From the NCBI RefSeq assembly GCF_900111595.1, contig NZ_FOHN01000028.1, forward strand, positions 1 to 37,964: a stretch of DNA of 37,964 bases. Reading direction: 5' to 3'. The translations under genes and the position numbers were made by a program. This DNA is from [Clostridium] polysaccharolyticum (GTDB lineage Bacteria > Bacillota > Clostridia > Lachnospirales > Lachnospiraceae). The number at the start of each line of letters is the position of its first letter. Position 1 is the first letter of the stretch. The notes beneath the pieces are model-generated. The model ran no database searches. It saw nothing but the letters and a program-made list of their open reading frames with translations, and was not told the DNA's origin. Of this stretch, positions 1 to 8,357 are shown one piece after another.

Positions 1-263
1 CCATTCCTGTCTCGTGGAATATCCAGCTTAAGTTCGCCCAGTGTACTTTTCACAGTTTTAGGGTAGTGACCGTTTCGTTTGTTATCAGTATTGGCTTCGT
101 TTTTCTGGTTTTTATCGTATCCAAGGGAAACATCCAGTTCCGCTTCCAAAAGTTCTTGAAGCAGGTCTTTAAAGCTCTCCTTGAGCAGAGCAGAAACGTT
201 ACCAACGCTTTTTAAGTCATTTTCTTTGATAATTTGTCGTAATACTTCTTTTTGAATTGCCAT
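1..263 (-). CDS. IS256-family (mutator type) transposase, N-terminal part, runs off the window
   Basis: The minus strand from 263 to the window edge encodes about 87 residues starting MAIQKEVLRQIIKENDLKSV and continuing through ELLEAELDVSLGY, then NGHYPKTVKSTLGEL and DIPRDRNG. That order is typical of the N-terminal region of IS256/mutator transposases, which cut and paste the element through a DDE active site. The catalytic residues lie in the part beyond the window. An AAGGAG ribosome binding site precedes the ATG at 263. The reading frame is intact as far as it can be seen. Confidence 0.85.
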   Translation of the reverse strand, partial: MAIQKEVLRQIIKENDLKSVGNVSALLKESFKDLLQELLEAELDVSLGYDKNQKNEANTDNKRNGHYPKTVKSTLGELKLDIPRDRN

Positions 264-354
264 AATAAAGGCTCCTTCCTGATAAGATTCTATATCTGAT
301 TCTTACCAAGAAGAATCCATTTATTACCATAGACACAAACTTTATTACAGTCCC
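1..354 (-). mobile_element. Left end of an IS256-family insertion sequence (partial)
   Basis: The segment holds the 5' part of a transposase gene (minus strand) plus about 90 bp of non-coding end. Read on the minus strand, the outer end at 354 begins GGGACTGTAATAAAGTTTG, which resembles the terminal inverted repeat of IS256-family elements; that comparison is from memory. The other end lies outside the window, so neither the full inverted repeat pair nor a target duplication could be checked. The next 8 bases (355-362) would be the target duplication if the border is right. Confidence 0.7.
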
Positions 355-391
355 ATTAACGTCATACAATACTCACTTAAAGTCAACAACT

Positions 392-940
392 ATGTTTATG
401 TTAGCTACAAGCATTTGCCTATATTATGTAATGGTGTCCTATCTTATAAAAAAAACTTACGAGATATTTCACTTGTATCAGTTCATATACACGAGATCAA
501 ATTGTCGTCGACATAGTTTTTACAAAATCATTGTCTTGAATAATTTGAAATATTCCTTCCTATTATGTTCATTTAAATTTTGCATTGATGAAGTCTTTTT
601 ACTTTATTTCAGGCAAATTTATCTGTTTGATAATTTAAAACTGTATGTTTCTTATTTTTTAACTTTAACTACTTATGGACTGATTGCAATTTTATTTTGC
701 TATGTAAAATTGAAAAGCAAAGTTACTATGTTTGTTCTATTTTTCTTGCTATCTATAACATTATGGCTTAACCAGTATTCATTCTATAGTAGTTCTCTGT
801 TTGTACCAGTTGCAGTTAATCTTTCATACTCAACAATTATTTTTTTAAAGACAGCATTCATCATTGTCATAGTAATTCTTATTAAATGGTTAGATACAAG
901 CTATGAATATATTGGAATAGAAAATATAAGGGAGCGGTAA
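392..940 (+). CDS. Probable ABC transporter permease, apparently 5'-truncated by the IS insertion
   Basis: The product (182 aa from the first ATG) is very hydrophobic, with about five membrane segments separated by short basic loops. It ends 2 nt before an ABC ATPase gene, so it is most likely the membrane partner of that exporter. No family is recognised by sequence. The reading frame stays open upstream from 392 to the presumed IS border at 355, with no stop and no good ribosome binding site before the ATG at 392. This suggests the true start was separated by the IS and that the present product is a C-terminal remnant. The partner ATPase also carries a stop, so the transporter is probably not functional. 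Confidence 0.6.
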   Translation: MFMLATSICLYYVMVSYLIKKTYEIFHLYQFIYTRSNCRRHSFYKIIVLNNLKYSFLLCSFKFCIDEVFLLYFRQIYLFDNLKLYVSYFLTLTTYGLIAILFCYVKLKSKVTMFVLFFLLSITLWLNQYSFYSSSLFVPVAVNLSYSTIIFLKTAFIIVIVILIKWLDTSYEYIGIENIRER

Positions 941-942
941 AA

Positions 943-1551
943 ATGATTCAACTTGTAAACATATCAAAAACAATTTCAAACAAAGAAGTGTTAAAAAATA
1001 TTTCCTTGGAGTTAAGTGATGGAAAAATGTACTTGCTTAATGGGCATAACGGTTGTGGAAAATCTATGCTTTTACGCATGATTTGTGGATTAATAAAGCC
1101 AACTGATGGAAAATTGAACTGCAGTTTGGATTATTCTTATGGTGTCATAATTGAAACACCAGCCTTCATGGAAAATGAAACTGCAATGTATAACATGAAA
1201 TATCTTGCAGCAATCAAAAATAAAATAAGCAAAGATGAAATTTATGAGGCATTAAAGCTTGTCAATTTGTATGATCAACGAAATAGCAAAGTAAAAACAT
1301 ATTCTCTTGGAATGAGACAGCGACTTGGTATTTGTCAAGCAATTATGGAAAATCCTGATGTGCTGTTATTAGATGAGCCTTTTAATGCACTTGATGAAGA
1401 TAATTATAAAACGGTTTTTGATATTTAAAAAAAAGAGCGCGATAAAGGCAAGCTGATTGTCGTAGCTGCACATTCTGTTGAAGATTCCTATAAATCTGAA
1501 TTTGATTGTATCCTTCATATGAAAAATGGAAAGATAATAAGTCATGAATAA
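943..1551 (+). pseudogene. ABC transporter ATP-binding protein interrupted by one in-frame stop
   Basis: The frame encodes a 202-residue ATPase subunit if the TAA at 1426-1428 is read through. Visible motifs are Walker A (NGHNGCGKS, residues 34-42), a signature-like YSLGMRQRLG near 125-134 and Walker B/D-loop LLLDEPFNALDE near 145-156. After the TAA the same frame continues as KKERDKGKLIVVAAHS, which supplies the H-loop histidine, and ends with MKNGKIISHE at 1551. This is therefore a nonsense change (for example TTA to TAA), not a frameshift. The 161-aa product lacks the H-loop and should be inactive unless the stop is suppressed. It sits 2 nt behind a truncated permease gene. Confidence 0.8.
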
Positions 1552-1564
1552 AGGATAAAAAGAA

Positions 1565-1604
1565 CCCCAGCTGATAGGAATCATAATGGAAACATCAGCT
1601 GGGG
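1565..1604 (-). terminator. Rho-independent terminator of argH
   Basis: A perfect 11-bp stem (CCCCAGCTGAT at 1565-1575 with ATCAGCTGGGG at 1594-1604) has an 18-nt loop. On the minus strand it is followed by TTCTTTTTATCC. The U-rich tail is on the argH side, so it mainly serves argH, 17 nt past its stop codon. It may also block transcription coming from the broken ABC locus. Confidence 0.8.
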
Positions 1605-1620
1605 AAATCTCATTATAAAG

Positions 1621-2994
1621 CTATTCATTTAAATATGCTTCACATTCTTTTAAAACCTGCGTCATAGCAATTGTACCAGGTGCACCGATGGTATTTCGTT
1701 TTTCTACACAGTTTTTCATGCTGATAGCTTCGTAGATATCTTCTTCAAAGACAGGGCTGATTGCCTTGAATTCTTCCAGCTTCATGTCATCCAGAGATAT
1801 ATTCTTCTCAATACAGAAAAGTACAAGCCGTCCTACAATGCCATGGGCATCTCGGAAAGGAACTCCATGATTTACTAAGTAATCAGCGGCATCCGTAGCA
1901 TTGGTAAAACCATTTTTAGCACTGGATTCCATTATTTCGTTGTTAAATTTCATAGATGCTAACATGCCAGTAAATAATACAATACAGCCTTTTACCGTAT
2001 CAATTGCATCAAAAGTCAGTTCTTTGTCCTCCTGCATGTCTTTGTTGTAAGCAAGTGGAAGTCCTTTCATTGTAGTTAAAATGGAAATCAAAGCACCATA
2101 TACACGGCCAGTCTTTCCACGGATTAATTCAGCAATATCCGGGTTCTTTTTCTGAGGCATGATACTGGAACCTGTGCTATAAGAATCATCTATGTCTACG
2201 AACTGGTATTCATTGGTATTCCAGATACAGATTTCTTCACAAAAACGGCTTAAATGCATCATAATGGTAGAACATGCACTTAAAAACTCAATTAAGTAAT
2301 CACGGTCGGATACCGAATCCATACTGTTTAAAGTAGGTCCCGCAAATTCCAGTAAAGATGCAGTTAAGTTACGGTCTAGCGGATAAGTAGTTCCAGCTAA
2401 TGCACCAGAACCTAAAGGACAGTAATTCATTCGCTGGAAAATATCATCCATACGGGAACGGTCACGCTTAAACATTTCAAAATAAGCTCCCATATGATGT
2501 GCCAATGTAATAGGCTGCGCTTTCTGAAGATGAGTAAAGCCAGGCATGAAAGTTTCTGTATTCTCTTTCATAATCTGATATAGTTCCTTTAACAGATCTT
2601 TCAGCAAAGCATTGATTTCTTTTACTTCGTCTCTGGTATAAAGCTTCATATCCAGAGCTACCTGATCGTTACGGCTTCTTCCAGTATGCAATTTTTTTCC
2701 TACATCACCAATACGCTCAATTAAATGTGCTTCTACAAAACTATGGATATCTTCATGTTCTCCATCTATAATAAGAGAGCCATTATCAATATCTTCTAAA
2801 ATGCTTTGCAAGCCTTTAATAATGGTTTCTTTCTCTGAGTTATCTATAATATTCTGTGCAGCAAGCATGGTAACGTGAGCAATGCTGCCTTGTATATCCT
2901 GTTTATAAAATTTCTGGTCAAAACCGATGGATGCATTAAAATTATGTACAAGCTGATTAGTTTCTTTTGTAAAACGGCCGCCCCAAAGTTTCAT
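1621..2994 (-). CDS. argH: Argininosuccinate lyase
   Basis: Cytosolic enzyme of the fumarase/aspartase superfamily that splits argininosuccinate into arginine and fumarate, the last step of arginine synthesis. The 457-aa length is normal. The N-terminus MKLWGGRF is characteristic, HTGRSRNDQVA is the conserved substrate-binding region, TFMPGFTHLQKAQP carries the catalytic histidine region, and GSSIMPQKKNPD is the superfamily signature loop. The ATG at 2994 follows an AGAGG ribosome binding site. The gene stands alone: argG is not adjacent, and argC lies about 15 kb away on the other strand. Its promoter overlaps a perfect palindrome that may be an operator. Confidence 0.97.
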   Translation of the reverse strand: MKLWGGRFTKETNQLVHNFNASIGFDQKFYKQDIQGSIAHVTMLAAQNIIDNSEKETIIKGLQSILEDIDNGSLIIDGEHEDIHSFVEAHLIERIGDVGKKLHTGRSRNDQVALDMKLYTRDEVKEINALLKDLLKELYQIMKENTETFMPGFTHLQKAQPITLAHHMGAYFEMFKRDRSRMDDIFQRMNYCPLGSGALAGTTYPLDRNLTASLLEFAGPTLNSMDSVSDRDYLIEFLSACSTIMMHLSRFCEEICIWNTNEYQFVDIDDSYSTGSSIMPQKKNPDIAELIRGKTGRVYGALISILTTMKGLPLAYNKDMQEDKELTFDAIDTVKGCIVLFTGMLASMKFNNEIMESSAKNGFTNATDAADYLVNHGVPFRDAHGIVGRLVLFCIEKNISLDDMKLEEFKAISPVFEEDIYEAISMKNCVEKRNTIGAPGTIAMTQVLKECEAYLNE

Positions 2995-3040
2995 AAAGTC
3001 TACCTCTTTTCTTTATATTGTTTATTTGTTGTCCTAAAAT

Positions 3041-3069
3041 ATCATACCCGTTTTTTAAAAATATTGCAA
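3041..3069 (-). promoter_or_regulatory. Sigma-A-type promoter of argH
   Basis: On the minus strand TTGCAA (3069-3064) is separated by exactly 17 nt from TATGAT (3046-3041), about 47 nt upstream of the argH start codon. The -35 hexamer lies inside one arm of the palindrome at 3060-3086. Confidence 0.65.
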
Positions 3070-3086
3070 TAAAGGATTGCAATATT
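3060..3086. promoter_or_regulatory. Perfect palindrome, possible operator between argH and the M32 peptidase gene
   Basis: The arms AATATTGCAAT (3060-3070) and ATTGCAATATT (3076-3086) are perfect inverted copies around a 5-nt centre, AAAGG. The site covers the argH -35 box and ends just before the predicted -35 region of the divergent peptidase promoter. No T-run follows on either side, so a protein-binding site is more likely than a terminator. It does not clearly match the ArgR box known from Bacillus or E. coli. Confidence 0.5.
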
Positions 3087-3089
3087 ATG

Positions 3090-3119
3090 TTGTAGAAAGA
3101 ATAGGAAAGGACGTATAAT
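3090..3119 (+). promoter_or_regulatory. Probable promoter of the M32 carboxypeptidase gene
   Basis: A perfect TATAAT at 3114-3119 lies 41 nt upstream of the start codon. A weak -35 candidate (TTGTAG or TGTAGA, 3090-3096) sits 17-18 nt upstream. Confidence 0.5.
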
Positions 3120-3160
3120 GAAATCATATGTAATATAAAACCAACGAATGGGGATTGAAC

Positions 3161-4666
3161 ATGAGCAGATATTATGAACGATTAAAACCTTATATGGAAA
3201 AGGCAATGGCATTGCAGACAGCCTTAACACTATTTCAGTGGGATAATGAAACAGCTGCCCCAAAAGAGGCAGGAGAGTACACCTCACAAGTGATTGGAAC
3301 ATTGTCCGATGAATACTACAAAACATACATTAACGATGAGGTAAAATACCTGTTAGATAAACTGGCGGGAAAGAAAGAACAGGAAGCACTGTCAGAGCAG
3401 GAAAAGGCCATTGTTAAAGAAATACAAAGAATGGATCAGCAGCTGCGGCCAGTTCCAGCAGAAGAGTACAAGGCATTTTCTACGCTTACAGCTAAGTCCT
3501 CTAGCATCTGGGCAAAAGCAAAAGCAGATAATGACTATAAAAAATTTGCACCCGTATTAGAAGAAATGATTGAATACCAGAAACGTTTTGCCAGATACCG
3601 AAAGCATGGAAGACAGAAGTTATATGATATTTTATTAAATGATTTTGAACCTGGATTTAACATGGAACAGCTAGATATTTTCTTTGGAAAAATAAAGACA
3701 GAGCTGGTTCCGTTTATCCAGGAAGTGGAAAAGAAAATGGATAAGGTGGAAAAATCTTATGAATATGACAGATATCCAATAGAGAAGCAGAAGGAGTTCT
3801 GTAACTGGATTTCCTCCTATTTAGGATTTAATTTTAACCGAGGCATTCTATCGGAAAGTGCCCATCCATTTACAACGAATCTGCATAATCATGATGTACG
3901 TTATACCAATCATTATACAGAAGAAGGTATAGAAGATTCTATTTTTTCAGCAATTCACGAAACAGGCCATGCCTTGTATGAATTTGGTGTAAAAGATGAA
4001 TACACTCTTACTCCTGTAGGAACTGGAACATCAATGGGCATGCATGAAAGCCAGTCCCGTTTTTTTGAAAATGTAATTGGAAAATCAGAGGAATTCTGGA
4101 CACCTATATATAGCAGATTAGTGGATCTGTTTCCAGAACAATTGAAAAATACTTCTGTAAAAGACTTTATCAAGGGCGTTAATAAATCGAAACCTAGTCT
4201 GATTCGTACCCAGTCAGATGAGTTGACATACCCTCTGCACATTCTGGTACGATATGAAATAGAAAAAGAAATCATTGAGCATGGAGCCAATGTAAAATCC
4301 CTTCCCAAAATGTGGAACCAGAAATACAAAGAATATCTGGGTGTCGAGCCTGAAACAGATACAGAGGGAATTTTACAGGATGTACACTGGTCAACAGGTG
4401 ACTTTGGGTATTTTCCATCTTATGCTCTTGGCAGTGCAGTAGCAGCTCAGATTTACTATTATATGAAAAGCGTCATGCCTTTGGAAGAATATTTAAAAGA
4501 AGGTAATTTACTGCCTATCCGGGAATTTTTAAAAGAAAAAGTACACCAGTATGGAAAATCAAAAACAACCAATGAAATTCTTAAGGAAATGACAGGAGAA
4601 GAATTTACTGCTGATTACTATATAAAATATTTAAAAGAAAAGTACCAGAAGATTTATAACCTTTAG
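3161..4666 (+). CDS. M32 family metallocarboxypeptidase (carboxypeptidase Taq type)
   Basis: Cytosolic zinc carboxypeptidase that removes C-terminal residues from peptides. The 501-aa product has the zinc site HETGH at residues 266-270, then HESQSRFFEN a little downstream with the third zinc-ligand region, TQSDELTYPLHI and DVHWSTGDFGYFPSYALG, all in the order and spacing of family M32. The N-terminal ALTLFQWDNETAAP is also typical. The ATG at 3161 is preferred to the TTG at 3155 because the GGGGA site at 3150-3154 is then 6 nt from the start rather than touching it. The gene is transcribed divergently from argH and is followed by enolase 86 nt downstream. Confidence 0.95.
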   Translation: MSRYYERLKPYMEKAMALQTALTLFQWDNETAAPKEAGEYTSQVIGTLSDEYYKTYINDEVKYLLDKLAGKKEQEALSEQEKAIVKEIQRMDQQLRPVPAEEYKAFSTLTAKSSSIWAKAKADNDYKKFAPVLEEMIEYQKRFARYRKHGRQKLYDILLNDFEPGFNMEQLDIFFGKIKTELVPFIQEVEKKMDKVEKSYEYDRYPIEKQKEFCNWISSYLGFNFNRGILSESAHPFTTNLHNHDVRYTNHYTEEGIEDSIFSAIHETGHALYEFGVKDEYTLTPVGTGTSMGMHESQSRFFENVIGKSEEFWTPIYSRLVDLFPEQLKNTSVKDFIKGVNKSKPSLIRTQSDELTYPLHILVRYEIEKEIIEHGANVKSLPKMWNQKYKEYLGVEPETDTEGILQDVHWSTGDFGYFPSYALGSAVAAQIYYYMKSVMPLEEYLKEGNLLPIREFLKEKVHQYGKSKTTNEILKEMTGEEFTADYYIKYLKEKYQKIYNL

Positions 4667-4671
4667 AATAA

Positions 4672-6072
<1,401 letters not shown>

Positions 6073-6235
6073 AGAGGAAGTCCCCAAAAGGATAGGGACG
6101 GGATGTATACGAACGGGTGAGAAAGTCAGCTGTTAAAAGCAGTCCTCCCGTTCTGGCATCAAAGTGTCTTTTCTATCAAGAATCCCATAGTGTCAGAGCA
6201 AGAGGTATCGAAGACAGTTTGCTTTGCAATAAAGG
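6073..6235. other. Intergenic segment behind eno with two weak hairpins
   Basis: GTCCC (6080-6084) can pair with GGGAC (6095-6099), and GAACGGG (6111-6117) with CCCGTTC (6147-6153). Neither is followed by a clear T-run, so a standard terminator for eno is not evident. No ORF with a ribosome binding site was found. Confidence 0.4.
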
Positions 6236-6248
6236 TTTGATAATCAAA
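6236..6248. promoter_or_regulatory. FabT/FabR-like operator candidate
   Basis: TTTGATAATCAAA is a perfect palindrome (with a central base) 15 nt upstream of the -35 box of the carboxyltransferase gene. It closely resembles the published FabT (MarR family) operator of streptococci, which has the core TTTGATTATCAAA and controls fatty-acid synthesis genes. The match and the downstream gene's likely role fit, but no FabT gene is in the window. Confidence 0.4.
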
Positions 6249-6263
6249 ATATTTTTAAAAGTA

Positions 6264-6292
6264 TTGCGATTGTAAAATTTATGGAGTATAAT
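6264..6292 (+). promoter_or_regulatory. Sigma-A promoter of the carboxyltransferase gene
   Basis: TTGCGA (6264-6269), a 17-nt spacer and a perfect TATAAT (6287-6292) lie 65 nt upstream of the start codon. Confidence 0.75.
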
Positions 6293-6356
6293 ATGTACAA
6301 TCACTATTACATAATTTTAAACACATTACATCCTTAAGAATTAGGAGGAGAAGTTT

Positions 6357-7844
6357 ATGTTGGATAAGTATAACTTAGAAGCACAGCATAATAAAGGAAA
6401 ACTGCATGCAATTGAGCGGATACTTTTTTTGCTAGATAAAGATTCATTTCATGAAATTGGTTCAGGAATAACCAATTACAGTCCAGAGGCGTTTCGGGGT
6501 AAAAAATTCCCATATGATGGTGTAATCACTGGATATGGAACAATAAACGGAAGATTAGTATATTTATATTCACAGGATTTTACTGTTTGCGGAGGAACAC
6601 TTGGGTTGAAACATGGCCGAAAGATAGCACATGTGATAGAACTTGCCATTAAAAACAAGTGTCCTATTATAGGAATTAATGATTCTGGTGGAGCAAGAAT
6701 ACAGGAAGCGGTAAATGCTCTAGCAGGATATGGTGATATTTTTTATTATAATACAATGGCATCAGGTTACATACCACAGATATCGATTATTGCAGGGGCT
6801 TGTGCAGGGGGTGCTGTTTATTCCCCAGGCATTACAGATTTTGTATTTGTTATTGATAACATAAGCAAAATGTTTGTAACAGGACCTGATGTTGTCAGGA
6901 GCGTAACAGGACAGGTTTGTACAGCAGAAGAATTAGGTGGAGCACAGATTCATGCTACAAAGTCGGGAGTTGCACATTTTTATCATGAAACGGAAAAATC
7001 CTGTTTAACACAAGTTAGAGAACTTGTAACATTGCTGGATCAGAATGAGATTTATCCAGCTAAAAAAGAAGCCTCGGTGAAAAAAAGGTTTTCCAGAATA
7101 GATTCTATCCTGCCAGAAGAATCAAGAAAAATATATGATGTAAAAGAAGTTATTCAGGAACTGTTAGACAAGAACAGTTTTATGGAAATCCAGGCTGAAT
7201 TTGCGAAAAATGTCGTTGTGGGATTAGGAAAACTAGGTGAAATTACCGTTGGTATTATTGCGAATCAGCCAAATTTTATGGGGGGAGTGCTTGACTGCAA
7301 TTCAAGTGATAAAGTAGCCAGGTTAATTCGGTTCTGTGATTCACAGAATATCCCGATTATATCTCTTGTTGATGTACCTGGCTTTATGCCAGGAATTGAA
7401 CAGGAACATATGGGAATTATCAGACATGGTGCAAAACTGCTTTATGCATATGCAGAAGCAACTGTTCCAAAATTAACGGTTATTTTAAGAAAATCCTATG
7501 GTGGTGCCTATATTGGAATGTGTTCTAAACATTTGAAAGCAGATTATGTGTATGCATGGCCAAATGCAGAAATTGCCGTTATGGGTGCAGAAGGTGCAGC
7601 AAAGATTATCTATAAGAGTGCTATGAAAGGAATGGAGCCTGAAGACAAAAAGGTATTCTATAACGAAAAAGTAGCAGAATATAATGCGAATTTCATGAAT
7701 TCCAGAATTGCGGTAGAAGAAGGCTATGTAGACGAGATTCTGCTGCCTTCCGAGACAAGAGACCGTTTATATCAGGATTTATTTGCATTAAAGAATAAGC
7801 AGGAATTGACTGTGGTGAAAAAACATGGGAATATTCCACTTTAG
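6357..7844 (+). CDS. Biotin-dependent acyl-CoA carboxyltransferase subunit (PccB/MmdA/AccD-like)
   Basis: Carboxyltransferase of the crotonase-fold family that moves CO2 between carboxybiotin and an acyl-CoA. The 495-aa product has the tandem layout of the family: an N-terminal half with KLHAIERILFLLDKDSF and the oxyanion-hole region GACAGGAVYSPG, and a C-terminal half with VDVPGFMPGIEQE, RKSYGGAYIGM and AWPNAEIAVMGAEGA. The strong AGGAGG (6343-6348) before the ATG sets the start. No biotin carboxylase, BCCP or decarboxylase subunits are adjacent, so propionyl-CoA carboxylase, methylmalonyl-CoA decarboxylase alpha subunit and acetyl-CoA carboxylase roles cannot be told apart. The FabT-like site slightly favours lipid metabolism. 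Confidence 0.9.
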   Translation: MLDKYNLEAQHNKGKLHAIERILFLLDKDSFHEIGSGITNYSPEAFRGKKFPYDGVITGYGTINGRLVYLYSQDFTVCGGTLGLKHGRKIAHVIELAIKNKCPIIGINDSGGARIQEAVNALAGYGDIFYYNTMASGYIPQISIIAGACAGGAVYSPGITDFVFVIDNISKMFVTGPDVVRSVTGQVCTAEELGGAQIHATKSGVAHFYHETEKSCLTQVRELVTLLDQNEIYPAKKEASVKKRFSRIDSILPEESRKIYDVKEVIQELLDKNSFMEIQAEFAKNVVVGLGKLGEITVGIIANQPNFMGGVLDCNSSDKVARLIRFCDSQNIPIISLVDVPGFMPGIEQEHMGIIRHGAKLLYAYAEATVPKLTVILRKSYGGAYIGMCSKHLKADYVYAWPNAEIAVMGAEGAAKIIYKSAMKGMEPEDKKVFYNEKVAEYNANFMNSRIAVEEGYVDEILLPSETRDRLYQDLFALKNKQELTVVKKHGNIPL

Positions 7845-7862
7845 TTCATGATTTTATGTAAA

Positions 7863-7898
7863 AAACAGCTGTCAGTGTGATGCCTGACAGCTGTTTTA
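7863..7898. terminator. Bidirectional rho-independent terminator
   Basis: A perfect 14-bp stem (AAAACAGCTGTCAG, 7863-7876; CTGACAGCTGTTTT, 7885-7898) has an 8-nt loop. It starts 18 nt after the carboxyltransferase stop and has A/T runs on both sides, so it can also stop transcripts of the minus-strand ATPase unit. Confidence 0.85.
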
Positions 7899-8003
7899 CA
7901 TTGGAATTATATAAAATGACTGTTGCCTCAGCCATTTGCCTGCTGCTTCAAATAACTGCCTGTTGTCTTGGCAGATATTTTTTCATTTAGAAAGTTTTGG
8001 CTT

Positions 8004-8357
8004 TTACTGTATTTCAGCTTGCATCTGAGCTATTCTCTCTTTTACAGAATCATCTTGTGTCTGAATTAAGTAAGGCTGGCTTGCATCATAGTGAAAGGCA
8101 TAATATTTTATTACATTACCACTTACTAGCTTGATTTTATCTTCCGTAATTAAATCAGAATCCTTTTTATATTCTTGGTTGTCATACATTGTAATCGTAT
8201 CCTCTAAGCTTTTGTCATATTTTTGATGTGTCATCCATTCCATTAACTGGTTCAAATACTCACCTTCTTTACAATCCTTACTATATATTTTCATTATACA
8301 AGAAAAAAAAATCATAATCAATAGAAAACTATTTTGAAGCTCGCTTTTGCAATTCAA
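8004..8357 (-). CDS. Small uncharacterised protein downstream of the calcium ATPase
   Basis: The ORF gives up to 117 aa, and no family is recognised. From its farthest ATG it overlaps the end of the ATPase gene by 29 nt on the same strand. It begins with a short hydrophobic stretch (FLLIMIFFSCIM) followed by a polar, charged region rich in Asp, Lys and Gln. Alternative starts at 8315 and 8294 would remove the overlap. None of the starts has a clear ribosome binding site, so this may be a small exported protein or the remnant of a longer gene. Translation is likely from the coding-like composition but not certain. Confidence 0.4.
   Translation of the reverse strand: MNCKSELQNSFLLIMIFFSCIMKIYSKDCKEGEYLNQLMEWMTHQKYDKSLEDTITMYDNQEYKKDSDLITEDKIKLVSGNVIKYYAFHYDASQPYLIQTQDDSVKERIAQMQAEIQ

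Noticed and set aside
3155-3160. TTG start for the M32 peptidase
   Set aside because: The ribosome binding site would touch this codon; the ATG at 3161 is correctly spaced.
6111-6153. Terminator of enolase
   Set aside because: The stem is interrupted and there is no T-run, so it was listed only as a weak hairpin.
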